A stretch of 64,000 bases of DNA from Galeopsis tetrahit (GCA_963675135.1 OY776119.1:41787198-41851197); one strand, 5' to 3'. Counted from the stretch's first letter, positions 1 through 10,680 are shown. Numbers and translations: made by a program. Notes: generated by a model from the sequence alone, not told the origin.

Positions 1-548
1 TCATCCAATGCTTTCAAGATTCTCAGGTTAATCTCTCTTTCAGTATAAGTTTTTCCCAATACATCAAGATCATTCATAATTTTGGTAAATCGAGTATCTA
101 ACTCATCAATTGATTCTCCTGGCTTCATTTTAAATGATTCAAACTTTTGGACAGCAGTGGATAACTTGCTTTCTTTGATCAGAGTAGTACCTTCACAAAG
201 AATAGCCAGTTTGTCCCACATCTGTTTTGCAGTCTTACATTTTAATACTTTACCAAGATACTCATTTGGTAAGGTATGTAAAATATAGTTCTTGGCAAGA
301 CTATCCAAATTGTTTTGTTTCATTTCTTCTGAAGTCAGTTCTGACCTGGGTTTGGGGACCAGTGCACCAACTGGTTTAGATGGATCCAGAACAGCAGTGT
401 TTTCCACCATGATGACAATTGGTCCTTCAGTCACCACAGACACCATCAGATCATGGGTTGAGCTAAAGATGGCCTCCATCCTAAGCTTCCAGTAGTCATA
501 ATCTGCAATCTTGAACTTAGGCAGCTTGTTCACATTAGTGTCATCCAT
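1..548 (-). CDS. gag: SIRE-A gag, N-terminal part (runs off the window)
   Basis: This is the capsid/nucleocapsid gene of a SIRE-type Ty1/copia retrotransposon on the minus strand. The start codon is at 548-546 and the frame stays open to base 1, giving about 182 residues. It is nearly identical to the first part of the complete gag at 15118-17673, starting MDDTNVNKLPKF. The visible part is the N-terminal copia gag domain that packs element RNA into virus-like particles. The zinc knuckle lies outside the window. No break is seen, so this copy may be the youngest SIRE here, but most of it cannot be examined. It lies directly behind its own PBS and 5' LTR, and that whole unit interrupts the gag of SIRE-B. 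Confidence 0.9.
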   Translation of the reverse strand, partial: MDDTNVNKLPKFKIADYDYWKLRMEAIFSSTHDLMVSVVTEGPIVIMVENTAVLDPSKPVGALVPKPRSELTSEEMKQNNLDSLAKNYILHTLPNEYLGKVLKCKTAKQMWDKLAILCEGTTLIKESKLSTAVQKFESFKMKPGESIDELDTRFTKIMNDLDVLGKTYTEREINLRILKALD

Positions 549-711
549 GTTTGTTTATACAAATAGGATCAGTAGTATAGCAGATAGATTTCAAGTATTC
601 AGATAGTAACAAGTATCAAGAATTAACAGTAAGATCAGTAAAGATGACCTTCAAGATTTACAAGGTTTATCAAGAAACAGCAGTCCAAAGAACTACTGCT
701 CTGATACCACT
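549..711 (-). other. SIRE-A 5' leader with primer binding site
   Basis: The untranslated leader lies between LTR and gag. The primer binding site, the complement of 698-709 (TGGTATCAGAGC on the minus strand), matches the 3' end of initiator methionine tRNA, the usual copia primer. Two bases separate it from the LTR. Nothing else is recognised in the leader. Confidence 0.9.
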
Positions 712-2400
712 TGTTGGTCCCAAAGTTGAGTTAATAATATTGAGTAAGCTAGTGAAAATGTCTAGAGGGGAGGGGTGAATAGACTTTTCAAAAATCTTTC
801 AATATATCAGAATACACAATGCGGAATAATCAGATTACTAATGAGCCCAATTAAGTTTATACTCAACTTTTATCTTGATCTTTATCTTAGTTAATTCTAC
901 TGATCTTAGTTAAACAGATATCAAACAGATATTAAACAGAATAGTAAACAGAATAGTAAAGAACACAGAATTTTATAGTGGTTCGACAAATGTCTACATC
1001 CACTCTCACAACTCCAGTTGTGAAGTTTTATTACTCTTCTTGAGCTTCTTGTGGCTTAGAGTCCCAAGATTAAGACTTTGATCTTTTCGATTATACCACC
1101 AGGTATATCTTCGATCTACTAGTAATTCTACAAGTAACTAGCACACTTGTTTTACAAAATACAAACTTAAACTTGAAAAGTAAAACTTCTCTTTGAATAG
1201 CCTTTGATTCTTCTCTTCAATTCAGTGGCTCTTCTTCTTCAATCTCCTTCAACTCTGTGAGTTCTTGCTTGTAGACTTGCTCTTGAAATCTCTAAGATCA
1301 GTAATTGCTTCAGTCGTAGCAGTAGTCTCTTCAAGTAGGAGATCATACAGTATTTATAGAACTTAGTATGACAGTTAGCAGTTTGTGAACTAACTTTCAA
1401 CTAACTCTAAAACTGTTTTTTTTTTTTGTAACTTCTTCTTGTAACCGACTTTGTAACTTCCTTTTAAGTCAGCATATCTTCAATAAATCTCCAGTTACAC
1501 CTTAAATAAGTTTTCCAAACTTATTCTTCAATTTTACTAAATCAGCACAGTAACTTACTGTTCTGATTTTTACTCTTCGGATTTTACTCTGCTGATTTTT
1601 ACTCTTCTGATTCAATCAGCACAGTAACCAAAACTTTTCAAAACTTCTCCAGACTTCTTCTAAGCTCTTCTTCAACTCTTCTTTGAAGTCTTCTTATTCT
1701 GAAGTAGTCCTCTGAGTCTTCTTTAGTCTTCTGATCTTCTTCTAATCTATTCCTAATCTAGTGTTCTGATTTTACTGTTCTGAGCTTTACAATGCTGATT
1801 ACAATGAAATACAACTTTACAATTATAAAACCTATCTATACATCAACTGAACTATATACAAATGAGTATTTCTAAGTCCTATACTATAAGCTGTCTATAC
1901 AATACAAAACATCAGCTTAGTTCCTAACAGTTCATATATCAGATCAGTAAACCAATAAGATCAGTAACTCATAAGATCAGTAACTCATGTAAGTTCAAAA
2001 ACTTTTATATAAGATCAGTAAATATCTAAGATCAGTAACTTACACATAAGATCAGTAAGCACATCAGATCAGTAACTCAGATTTTCAAATATCTCATATA
2101 AGATCACTAAAAATATTCTCAGTTTCCACACTAAGATCAGTAATCTTATTTCACATAACTCAGTTAAGATCAGTAACTTTACTCTTAATATTACTCAATA
2201 AGATCAGTAAACTTACTTCAGTTTAGCATTAAGATCAGTAATCTCAATTTTAAGTTTCTCATCAGATTAGTAAGCTTAGATTCAGATGACTTAGTTAAGA
2301 TGACTTATAACCACATATATCACTAACTTTAAGTTGCTTTTGGCCATCAAAACATACTTTCATCAACTAGAACATTGTTTATAGGATTCATATCCCAACA
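712..2400 (-). repeat. SIRE-A 5' LTR (1689 bp)
   Basis: On the minus strand it starts TGTTGGGATATGAATCC at 2400 and ends GGGACCAACA at 712, so it has TG...CA ends and the inverted tips TGTTGG/CCAACA. It is the same family as the LTRs at 13350 and 25540. The U3 half (about 1930-2290) is packed with the word AGATCAGTA (ACTGATCT on the coding strand), at least ten exact copies. The bases right of the LTR (2401-2405, TCTTT) should be one half of a target duplication, but the other half is outside the window. The LTR interrupts the gag of SIRE-B, so A is younger than B. Confidence 0.95.
1351..1359 (-). promoter_or_regulatory. SIRE-A LTR TATA box
   Basis: CTATAAATA on the minus strand, at the same place as in the LTRs of SIRE-B, SIRE-C and the shared C/D LTR. 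It marks the end of U3, with transcription expected to start about 30 bases further toward 1320. Confidence 0.7.
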
Positions 2401-3048
2401 TCTTTGACTAATGATAAAGGAAAAGAACCATTGATATACGCTATTGACACTCCATCAAAAGGTACCGTACCAAAACAAGCTCAAGTTAACATTCCAATTA
2501 CCAAAGGTGGTAAAAAGAAAGTTAACAACAAGCCTGTTCCGTTTAAGACAAGTCAACAAAGGACTAGGAATCGTGGACGACCAAATCAGGTCAGATACGA
2601 GGACTGGTATCCTGAGGAGACTAGTACTAGACAAGTACAGACTAGACGACAAGAGTCTAGACCTCCTTTCATAAGGCAGTCTCAACTCTACTCGTCTAGA
2701 CCTAGACAGGAAGGTCCAAAATATCGTACACAAGCTGTTCTATATCCTCCACCTTTGTCATATGATATCAAAGGAGAAGAAAGACCTAAACATGTCTATA
2801 AACCGTATGGACCTAATGCATATAAACCTTACTCTGACTATCATAGACAAGTGCCTGCTCAAGTAGAGATTAAGTCAAAAGGCTATCTCCAAAGAGTAGA
2901 CCCGAACTCGACTGATAGGCCAGATAAGGACAACAAGGTCTTATTTTGCAACAAATATGGTCGAAAGCTTAGAAGGTCAAACTTGTTCAGGACTCCAATG
3001 TACATTTGGATTCCATTGAACTCGACTAACCCCCAAGGACCCCAATAA
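2401..3048 (+). pseudogene. gag: SIRE-B gag, C-terminal part
   Basis: This is the C-terminal third of a SIRE gag whose 5' part was separated by the SIRE-A insertion and lies left of the window. It aligns with residues about 640-851 of the gag at 15118-17673, sharing the motifs RPPFIRQSQLYS, YPPPLSYD, GEERPK and NPQGPQ, then TAA at 3046-3048. The block around VLFCNKYGRKLRRS looks like a second zinc knuckle that has lost most of its Cys/His ligands. The same state is seen in copies C and D. Gag ends in a frame different from pol. The junction is discussed as a finding. Confidence 0.88.
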
Positions 3049-3068
3049 ACAAGGAGGGTACCTAAATT

Positions 3069-6000
3069 ATGTATTACCATCTATTGCAGGGTCGACTCGA
3101 TCTATACAAGAAAGGTGGCTCAACTGGAGAAACTTGGTACATAGACAGTGGCTGTTCGCACCACATGACTGGTACCAAGACTCTCTTATCAAGCTACCAT
3201 GAGCAAGAAGGACCAAAAGTGATATTTGGTGATAGCTCCATTGCTGTTACTAAAGGATTTGGTTACATTCGGAATGGTGACATAGAAATTCAAGATGTTT
3301 CGTATGTTGAAGGCTTGAAATACAATTTACTCTCTGTTTCACAATTTTGTGATCGTGGATACAAGGTGCAGTTCAAGAGTCAGAAATGTGAAATCATTGA
3401 CAAAAGAACTCACACAGTCTTACTGGTCGGCATTAGACAAGGAAGTGTGTACATAGTAAACTGGAACAGTTGTCCGAGGGACACCTGTCTACTTACTAAG
3501 AATCCTAAAGAACTTGGCTGGCTCTGGCATAGACGCCTTTGTCATCTAAACTTTAAGGTTCTTAATAAGATAGCCAGAGACTACCTTGTGGAAGGTATTC
3601 CCAATGAAGTCTACTATAAGTCACATGTATGCACGTCCTGTCAAAAAGGTAAACAGGTAAAGGGTTCTTTTAAATCTATTCTATCCCTCTCAACCAGTAG
3701 AGTTCTTGAACTTCTACATATGGACTTACATGGCCCAATAACTCCTCCAACTTTGAACGGTAGAAGGTACACACTTGTTGTGGTAGATGACTATTCTAAG
3801 TTCACTTGGGTAGTCTTCTTACACAAGAAGAGTGATACACAAACACTTTTGCCTGATCTATTGAAGAAGTTACAGGTTGAGAAGAATCAGTCAATTGTCA
3901 AGATCCGTAGTGACAAGGGTACTGAATTCATTAACTGCTATATTAAAGAATTTTGTTCTAAGCGTGGCATCCAGCACCTTACTAGTGCAGCAAGGACACC
4001 ACAACAAAATGGAGTAGCAGAACGAAGGAACAGAACTCTTAAGGAGGCCTGCAGGACCATGCTGACAGAGTATAATACGCCTCAGAAATTTTGGGCAGAA
4101 GCTATTAATACTGCATGCCACTCACAAAATAGAAGTGCTATCAATAAAGCATTAGGTAAGACGCCCTATGAGGTATGGAAAGGTAGAAAACCCAGAGTTT
4201 CATATTTTCATATATTTGGATGCAAGTGTTTCATCCATAACAATGGGAAAAGCAAGTTGAATGCATTCGATGCTAAAGCAGACGAGGGGATATTCTTAGG
4301 ATACTCCTCGACCAGCAAAGCATTTAGAGTATTCAACTACTCAACCCTTTGTGTGGAAGAAACACCACATGTGGTTTTCGAAGAATCTCAACAGGACCCG
4401 TCTGCCAACGAGATCAGTGAGAAAGTTACTGAGCTAACTGTCGAATCTGACAAAGACTCAGAGGTATATGAATCCGTTCAAGCTTACAATCCATTTATAA
4501 AAGCTCTCGAGTTAGATGACCAGAAGAAGGTGAGTGCTCAAGGTAACTCTACTAGACCAGTTGACATGCCTAAACTAGTCGACTCGTCTACTCCCATTAA
4601 ATCTTCTGATGATAATGATGTTGACATGCATGATGCTGTACATGATATAGATGACAGTACTATTGTTAAGAATAGAAATACATGGAAATCAGCGCATAAT
4701 ACTGAAAATATTATTGGTGACTCTACCGTTGGTGTTAAGACTAGACGACAACTCTTTGAGTCGCAAGAACAATCTAGTCCATCTCTGTTTTGCTGGTGTT
4801 GTTTCCTCTCATCTATCGAGCCAAAAAACCATTAATGAGGCATTGGCTGATAGTAATTGGATCATTGCTATGCAAGACGAGTTGAATCAGTTTGTTCGAA
4901 ACGACGTCTGGGAACTTGTCGATAAACCGAAACATCATAATGTAGTTGGCACTCGATGGATTTTCAAGAATAAGAAAGATGAGAATGATGTAGTTGTCCG
5001 TAATAAGGCTAGACTAGTCGCCCAAGGCTATTCACAAGCTGAAGGCATAGACTATGATGAAAAATATGCTCCTATTGCTAGACTAGAAGCCATTCGATTG
5101 TTTCTTGCATATGCTGCTTACATGAAATTTACTGTATATCAAATGGATGTTAAAAGTGCATTTCTTAACGGTATTCTTGTGGAAGAAGTATATGTTGAAC
5201 AACCCCCAGGTTTCGAAGTCAAAGGTAATCAGGTATACAAATTAAAGAAGGCCTTATATGGACTAAAGCAAGCTCCAAGAGCCTGGTACGATACTCTTTC
5301 TCAATTTCTATTAGAAAATGGTTTTACTAAAGGCAAGGTAGACAGAACCTTGTTTAGAAGACAAGAAGGGAAAGACATTTTACTCGTCCAAATTTACGTA
5401 GATGACATCATTTTTGGTTCACCTAACAAAGAGCTGAGTGAAAGTTTCTCAACACTCATGCAAAGTAAATTTGAGATGTCTATGATGGGTGAAATGAATT
5501 ACTTTCTTGGACTTCAAGTAAAACAGACCCCTGAAGGGATTTTCATAAATCAAGCAAAGTATACTAGAAATCTTCTAGACAAGTATGGTATTAAGACATG
5601 CAAGTCTGCTGGGGTACCTATGCTACCTACATACAGAATGGACCCAGACGAACAAGGTAAGTGTACTGATCAAACTCATTACCGGGGTCTAATTGGTTCA
5701 TTACTCTACTTAACTGCTAGTAGACCTGATATTGCATTTTCTGTTGGAGTATGTGCTCGTTTTCAAGCTAACCCAAAAGATAGTCACATGGAAACCACTA
5801 AAAGGATTCTAAAATATTTGAAAGGAACCATCAATCGTGGTATATGGTATCCTTCAAATGATGATTTTTCTCTAAGTGGCTACTCTGATTCTGATTTTGG
5901 TGGTTGTAGAATAGATAGGAAATCTACATCTGGTTCTTGTCAATTCTTAGGCACAAAACTCATTTCATGGTTTTCGAAAAAGCAGACAAGTGTTGCTACC

Positions 6001-6351
6001 TCTACTACTGAAGCCGAGTACATGGCTGCTGGTAGTTGTTGTAGTCAATTATTATGGCTTATTCAACAGCTTAGAGACTATAATATTTGTGAATCAAATG
6101 TTCCTATATTATGTGATAGTAATAGTGCAATTGCCATTACACAAAATCCTGTTCTGCACACACGTTGTAAGCATGTTGATGTGAAACACCATTTCATACG
6201 TGATCATGTAGAAAAGAAGGATATTCGCATGGAAAAGATTCATACTGATTTTCAAAGAGCTGATATTTTCACAAAACCATTAGCTGAGGCTCGATTCCAT
6301 GAATTATGCATTAGTCTAGGACTGATTGATCTTGATTCTACTAGTATATAG
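3069..6351 (+). pseudogene. pol: SIRE-B pol (PR-INT-RT-RH), one frameshift
   Basis: This is the copia polyprotein. In order: protease with DSGCSHHMTG (near 3145), the integrase zinc region (H/H then CTSCQKGK near 3630), the integrase core with LHMDLHGP, IRSDKGTEF and QQNGVAERR (D, D, E present), reverse transcriptase with QIYVDDIIFG (near 5392), and RNase H with STTEAEYMAAGS and ILCDSNSAI, ending at TAG 6349-6351. The first half (to 4835) and second half (from about 4830) are in different frames. The break is one extra A in the A run at 4823-4828, between integrase and RT, judged against copy C. Everything else reads through, so this copy is only lightly damaged. An ATG at 3069 exists only in this copy. 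Copies C and D have none there. Confidence 0.93.
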
Positions 6352-7251
6352 CATTGCACTAACCAGACAGGTACAATCCTAAGAAGAAAGGAGAAATAGA
6401 CAAGTTACCACAAAAGAGCAGAGCACTCGTCTACTCACTCAACAGACAGGTATACAAGGCCAGACAATTTGACCATCCAACCCGATGAGGAAGCTGGTAA
6501 AGCTGAGGGTAATACTAAGGGAATATACATTTAAGGGGGAATTCTTGATTTCTTAAAGATCCTTATGTTGACTCTTTAGTTTGGTAAAAGTCATCTTGTT
6601 TGAACCTTGTTCATTGACTTAGATTGATATTCATTATTATTTATCCTACTCGACTACCTGTAATACATCTAATCTGTAGTGCAAGAATAGACAGGTACAT
6701 ATAGCCACTTGATGTTTAAAGTAGACAAGCATAGTCGAAGGGGGAACTCGTCTAGTGCGCCAGTCTACTCGTCTGTTCTGGATAGACTCGAACAGATAAG
6801 ACAAGTATACTCATGATTTACATATTCTAAGTGTTTAATCAATTTAAATTAAGGATATATGTGTAGTTTGAAGTATTGAAATTTTGAAATAAAAAAACTA
6901 GAATTGGATTTATGCACTCCATTTAATGAGGTGTATATAACCAGTTCGCGCCAAAACTCTACTGAGCTAGGTCGGAGGAATACACCCCTCTATCCTACCA
7001 ATAGAAGAGGCGGATTTCAAATTTTACGATACCAAATCACATAATTTTCTAGATTCCGTAAAACTGAATTTCTAAAGCCTTTCATATCTGTCCATTGGAT
7101 TAATACTTTCAATCTCAACCATTGAACTCAAAGGTTTAAAACCCATTTTACTCATTCTTAACTGCTCTCGATTTCATTTTCTCTTGATCTCATAACTTCT
7201 CAAGCACTCAAACATCTTCGAAATTCCTCGATTTTCATAAACCATTTTACC
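6352..7251 (+). other. SIRE-B pol-ORF3 spacer with conserved blocks
   Basis: This is 900 bp of non-coding DNA between pol and ORF3. It holds a 29-base block at 6481-6509 (starting CCCGATGAGG, ending GCTGAGGG) identical to 21149-21177 in SIRE-C, and an 18-base block at 6547-6564 (GATTTCTTAAAGATCCTT) identical to 21210-21227. Two polypurine tracts resemble the one before the 3' LTR: TTTAAGGGGGAAT at 6530-6542 and GAAGGGGGAA at 6737-6746. The rest differs strongly between copies. Here it is rich in GTCTAC/TCGTCTAG words. Confidence 0.8.
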
Positions 7252-10200
7252 ATGTCTATCGTTTCAATGTTCGATGCTCGTACTAACATGCAAGCTAGGT
7301 TTGATCTCGGTAAGTACATTACCGAAGGAAGAGTGCATACAGAAGGATCGGTATTTTTCAAAGGGAATCACACTGAAGACTACAAGGAAATCTTGATAAA
7401 ATGCTTCAGATGCGGTTTGAGACCCTATTTGGAGGCATTTCCTGAGGTTGTTCTTGAAGAAGAAGTGTTGGAGTTTTATGCTACTGCAACTCGACAGGGC
7501 GACGCGATTGAAGCTTTTATTGGAAGGAGGCGAGTGGAGATCACTCGAGAATTTCTGACCGAATCGCTGAAACTACCATCCGGATCGATAGATATCGAGA
7601 GATACGCTGAAGGCCGAGAGTTGAGGTACTTAAGTATTTTCTGTGGTAGAAGGCTGAAGTTGAAAAGCGATGGAAAGGTTCCTGTGGTGAAGAAGAAGGA
7701 GCTTCTTGAAAAATACAAGACTCTTCTTGATATTGCATCTAAAATGTTGCTAGGAGTCACTGGGAGTTTTGACTCTGTGACGCCTCAGAAAGCAAGAATT
7801 ATGGCTGTGATTTATGATGGAATCACGGAAGGAAACTGGACTAAACTCTTCTTGGATAGATTGATGTACTACAAGAAGTTTGTGCAAGTTGATACCAGCT
7901 CAGCCAACTGGGTTGTTTCTGCAAATGTTAGTTTTGGAAACAAGTTAAGTATCATCCTACCCATTCTATTGCCAAACAAGACGAGTTGGAGTAAAGGCAA
8001 GCCGTTTCATCCTCTAAAACATTACTTGAAGAAGGAAGCTCTGGCTAAGCAAGCTGCTGCTAGGCCATCTGCTCCTAGGAAAGTTGAGGTAAATCCTATG
8101 GATGTGATGCCATATGGTGGGTCATCTAGTTCCTCAGAAGACAAGTCTAATGATGAAGAATCGGAAGAGGTTGAAAAAGGAGAGTCCGGTGCAGATGACT
8201 CAGAAAAGACTCAGTCAGGTGGAGAGTCGCAACAAGAGAAAGAGTCGAGTGAACAAATTCCTGAAATGTACACTCTTGTAAGGGTCGGATCGCCTACTCG
8301 TCCAGACGAGTTGAGTACACAGGTTGGTACTTCTACTCAATCTGTTTCATTTCCTCTCTCTCTCCCGTCTACTTCTGTTCGAACCAAGGCTAGATCACAC
8401 CGATCTAGGCCTAGACCTATTCCCTCAACCTCACAAGTGCTGACAGCATATCCGCTGAGAGCCAGCCTACCCGAAAACACTCCCAAATTAGATACAACTG
8501 ATACTCCTATAGTTGTCATACCAAACCAAGCCACATCAAAGCCCATTGAAACCATTGCTTTCACTCCCTCTCCCTCACCAGAATATGGTGAACCCCTCAA
8601 CCCATCTACTGCAGACAAGACGCCAGTTGCCACTGCAACAACTGAGTTAGAGACCCCATCTACTCAGGACCCGTCTGCTGTTAGATTTGAGTCCCTGGTT
8701 TACTATCCTATGTGTTTGAGAGAGAAGCGTATTCGATCCCGAATGACCAAGAATCTGAAGAGGACGCTCTCAACTATCGAAGTCGACTATGAGTCAGAGC
8801 AGTTTGAAATTCTTTTGAGGATATGCACCTGGTTTGCTCTTAAGAAGTCTTCAACTGATGACCTTTTCGAGGTTATTCAAGGCATGGGAGGAATCTCCAA
8901 TTTTATGGATTGGGAGATGGAACAAAAGGAGAATAGTGGTGTAAAGGATCATTCCGAATTATTTCCGCCAAGAGCCTTGGTTGATCTTGTAAAAAGGCTA
9001 TTGAAAATTCCTGATGGAATTCTGGTTGAAGAGTTCTCATCTGAAATTGGAACTCAGACTGATATACTGGAAGAGGAGTTAAGAGCTGTAACTGTTGAAG
9101 CTGGAATTCAAACTTCAGGTCAGTCAGAAGTTGAGTCTGAAAACTCTGATGATGATGCTTTCACTTTTGGAGTGGAGGATGATGAGTTCATGGATGCCGA
9201 AATGTTTACAGAAGATGAACTTATTGAGAAAGTTCAAGAAAAGGGTGTTACTGAAGCTCAGTCATCTACTCAAAGTTTTTCTAAAGGATATCTTACAGAA
9301 TTGAAGTCTGATTTAAGAGATGCTGTTCACTCTGCTGTTGTTGAGTTCTTAAGTTCAAAGGTGAAAGATGTGCTAGTTGAGCAAAATCAGTTGCTTGTTG
9401 ATTCCTCTAGAGAATTAATTGTTGGAGAGGTCAACAAGATGGACTCAACTTTCAGAGCGGAGTTGTCTGCAGAAGTTGACAGATTTTTGCAAAAGCAAGT
9501 TGATGAATCTGAGAAACGATCTATTTCATTTTCTAGATCATTGGCTGAAGAATCCAGCAAGATGGAACGTTTATATCGTGTGAAGATTGAGATAGCTGAT
9601 GAACAAAGGCGAGAAGCACAAGATCAGTTGGTGCGATCTCAAGCTGTTCTCACTGAGCTAACAAAGCAGAACACTCTTCTACGTCAGTCAGCTACTCATT
9701 TCAAAGATGAGTTGGTCATTAACTCACAAAAGTTAGAATCTACTGCCGATCGCCTGGACAAGATGAGTCGGGATCAAACGCATCAAAGGCAGATAGAGCT
9801 GGCTGCTGAAGCTATGAAGGACACACTAAAGGAAGAAATGACTCGATTCACTAGTCTATTCACTCTTAAGGCAAATGATGAAGCCAAAAAGGGGGAAGGG
9901 AAGACAAGTAGAGTTGAAGAGAAGTCAAGTGCTGAACCAGAAGAAAAGGATGCTGCTACTACTATGCAAGAGCTAAGAAGGCCTAAAAGGAGGCTAGTTA
10001 AAACTGCAGAGTTAGAGCAAGCTGAAGCTGATGAACTAAAAAGATTGGAGAAAGGAAAGAATGTTGCATCTCCAGAAACTGAAATTCAGACTAGACGGTC
10101 TAAAAGGAAGATAATGTTTGAAGAAACAGAAGGAGTTGCTGCAGTTGAGAAGAAGCAGAAGATTGTTGATCCTAATGATGAAAGTCGTTATGCAAGCAAG

Positions 10201-10680
10201 AAGAAAATAGAAAAACATATTGAAAGACTGCAAAAGCTAAAGGTGAATGAAGAAGAGATGAAAGATCAGTTCATTGACTACTTCATTGACAAAGAGCATC
10301 GACAAGAATGGCTCAAAGTGAAGAGGCAATGGGAACTTGATCATTGGATTATTCGAAAATATGGTGAGTCTGAAAGTCCGGATGAGTTGTATGTCATGTT
10401 TGACAAATTCATGGAAGGACATAATAAATTGCTTTGGAATTTGGTCATGAGGATATCAGCCGCTGCAAATTTCAACATCTTGATACCGACCTTTCCAAGA
10501 TGGAAGACTCCTATGACAAGCTCAGGAAAAAGAGTTGATGTTAATCAAATCAAGAAGTTTGAAGAAGAGCTGCTAGATAAAGAGAAGATTGAAGATGAAG
10601 ATCAGGTCAGTCTAATTCACAAGAGACTCCTAGATGCATTCTGTGTTCCAAACCCGGAAGGAGGTACTCTTTCAGATTAG
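7252..10680 (+). CDS. SIRE-B ORF3, 1142 aa, 'env-like' position, intact
   Basis: This large uninterrupted ORF lies after pol and before the polypurine tract, where Sireviruses carry a third ORF often called env-like. An N-terminal domain (about residues 1-270) matches the ORF at 22255. It is followed by an acidic and Ser/Pro/Thr-rich stretch (about 270-490), a second conserved domain with LLRICTWF and IQGMGG (about 515-600), a long coiled coil (about 690-880), basic nuclear-signal-like clusters (RRPKRRLVK near 908, RRSKRK near 947) and a conserved C-terminal domain (about 985-1142). I see no signal peptide and no membrane segment, so an envelope role is not supported. Coiled coil plus basic clusters fit an internal structural or nuclear-targeting protein better, which is inference. 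It is intact although pol is frameshifted. Confidence 0.85.
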   Translation: MSIVSMFDARTNMQARFDLGKYITEGRVHTEGSVFFKGNHTEDYKEILIKCFRCGLRPYLEAFPEVVLEEEVLEFYATATRQGDAIEAFIGRRRVEITREFLTESLKLPSGSIDIERYAEGRELRYLSIFCGRRLKLKSDGKVPVVKKKELLEKYKTLLDIASKMLLGVTGSFDSVTPQKARIMAVIYDGITEGNWTKLFLDRLMYYKKFVQVDTSSANWVVSANVSFGNKLSIILPILLPNKTSWSKGKPFHPLKHYLKKEALAKQAAARPSAPRKVEVNPMDVMPYGGSSSSSEDKSNDEESEEVEKGESGADDSEKTQSGGESQQEKESSEQIPEMYTLVRVGSPTRPDELSTQVGTSTQSVSFPLSLPSTSVRTKARSHRSRPRPIPSTSQVLTAYPLRASLPENTPKLDTTDTPIVVIPNQATSKPIETIAFTPSPSPEYGEPLNPSTADKTPVATATTELETPSTQDPSAVRFESLVYYPMCLREKRIRSRMTKNLKRTLSTIEVDYESEQFEILLRICTWFALKKSSTDDLFEVIQGMGGISNFMDWEMEQKENSGVKDHSELFPPRALVDLVKRLLKIPDGILVEEFSSEIGTQTDILEEELRAVTVEAGIQTSGQSEVESENSDDDAFTFGVEDDEFMDAEMFTEDELIEKVQEKGVTEAQSSTQSFSKGYLTELKSDLRDAVHSAVVEFLSSKVKDVLVEQNQLLVDSSRELIVGEVNKMDSTFRAELSAEVDRFLQKQVDESEKRSISFSRSLAEESSKMERLYRVKIEIADEQRREAQDQLVRSQAVLTELTKQNTLLRQSATHFKDELVINSQKLESTADRLDKMSRDQTHQRQIELAAEAMKDTLKEEMTRFTSLFTLKANDEAKKGEGKTSRVEEKSSAEPEEKDAATTMQELRRPKRRLVKTAELEQAEADELKRLEKGKNVASPETEIQTRRSKRKIMFEETEGVAAVEKKQKIVDPNDESRYASKKKIEKHIERLQKLKVNEEEMKDQFIDYFIDKEHRQEWLKVKRQWELDHWIIRKYGESESPDELYVMFDKFMEGHNKLLWNLVMRISAAANFNILIPTFPRWKTPMTSSGKRVDVNQIKKFEEELLDKEKIEDEDQVSLIHKRLLDAFCVPNPEGGTLSD

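Noticed and set aside
8337..8633. Minus-strand ORF inside SIRE-B ORF3
   Set aside because: Shadow of the Ser/Pro/Thr-rich coding region. No homologous frame in SIRE-C.
7252..10680. Calling ORF3 a true envelope gene
   Set aside because: No signal peptide, membrane segment or glycoprotein-like region visible. The label reflects position only.
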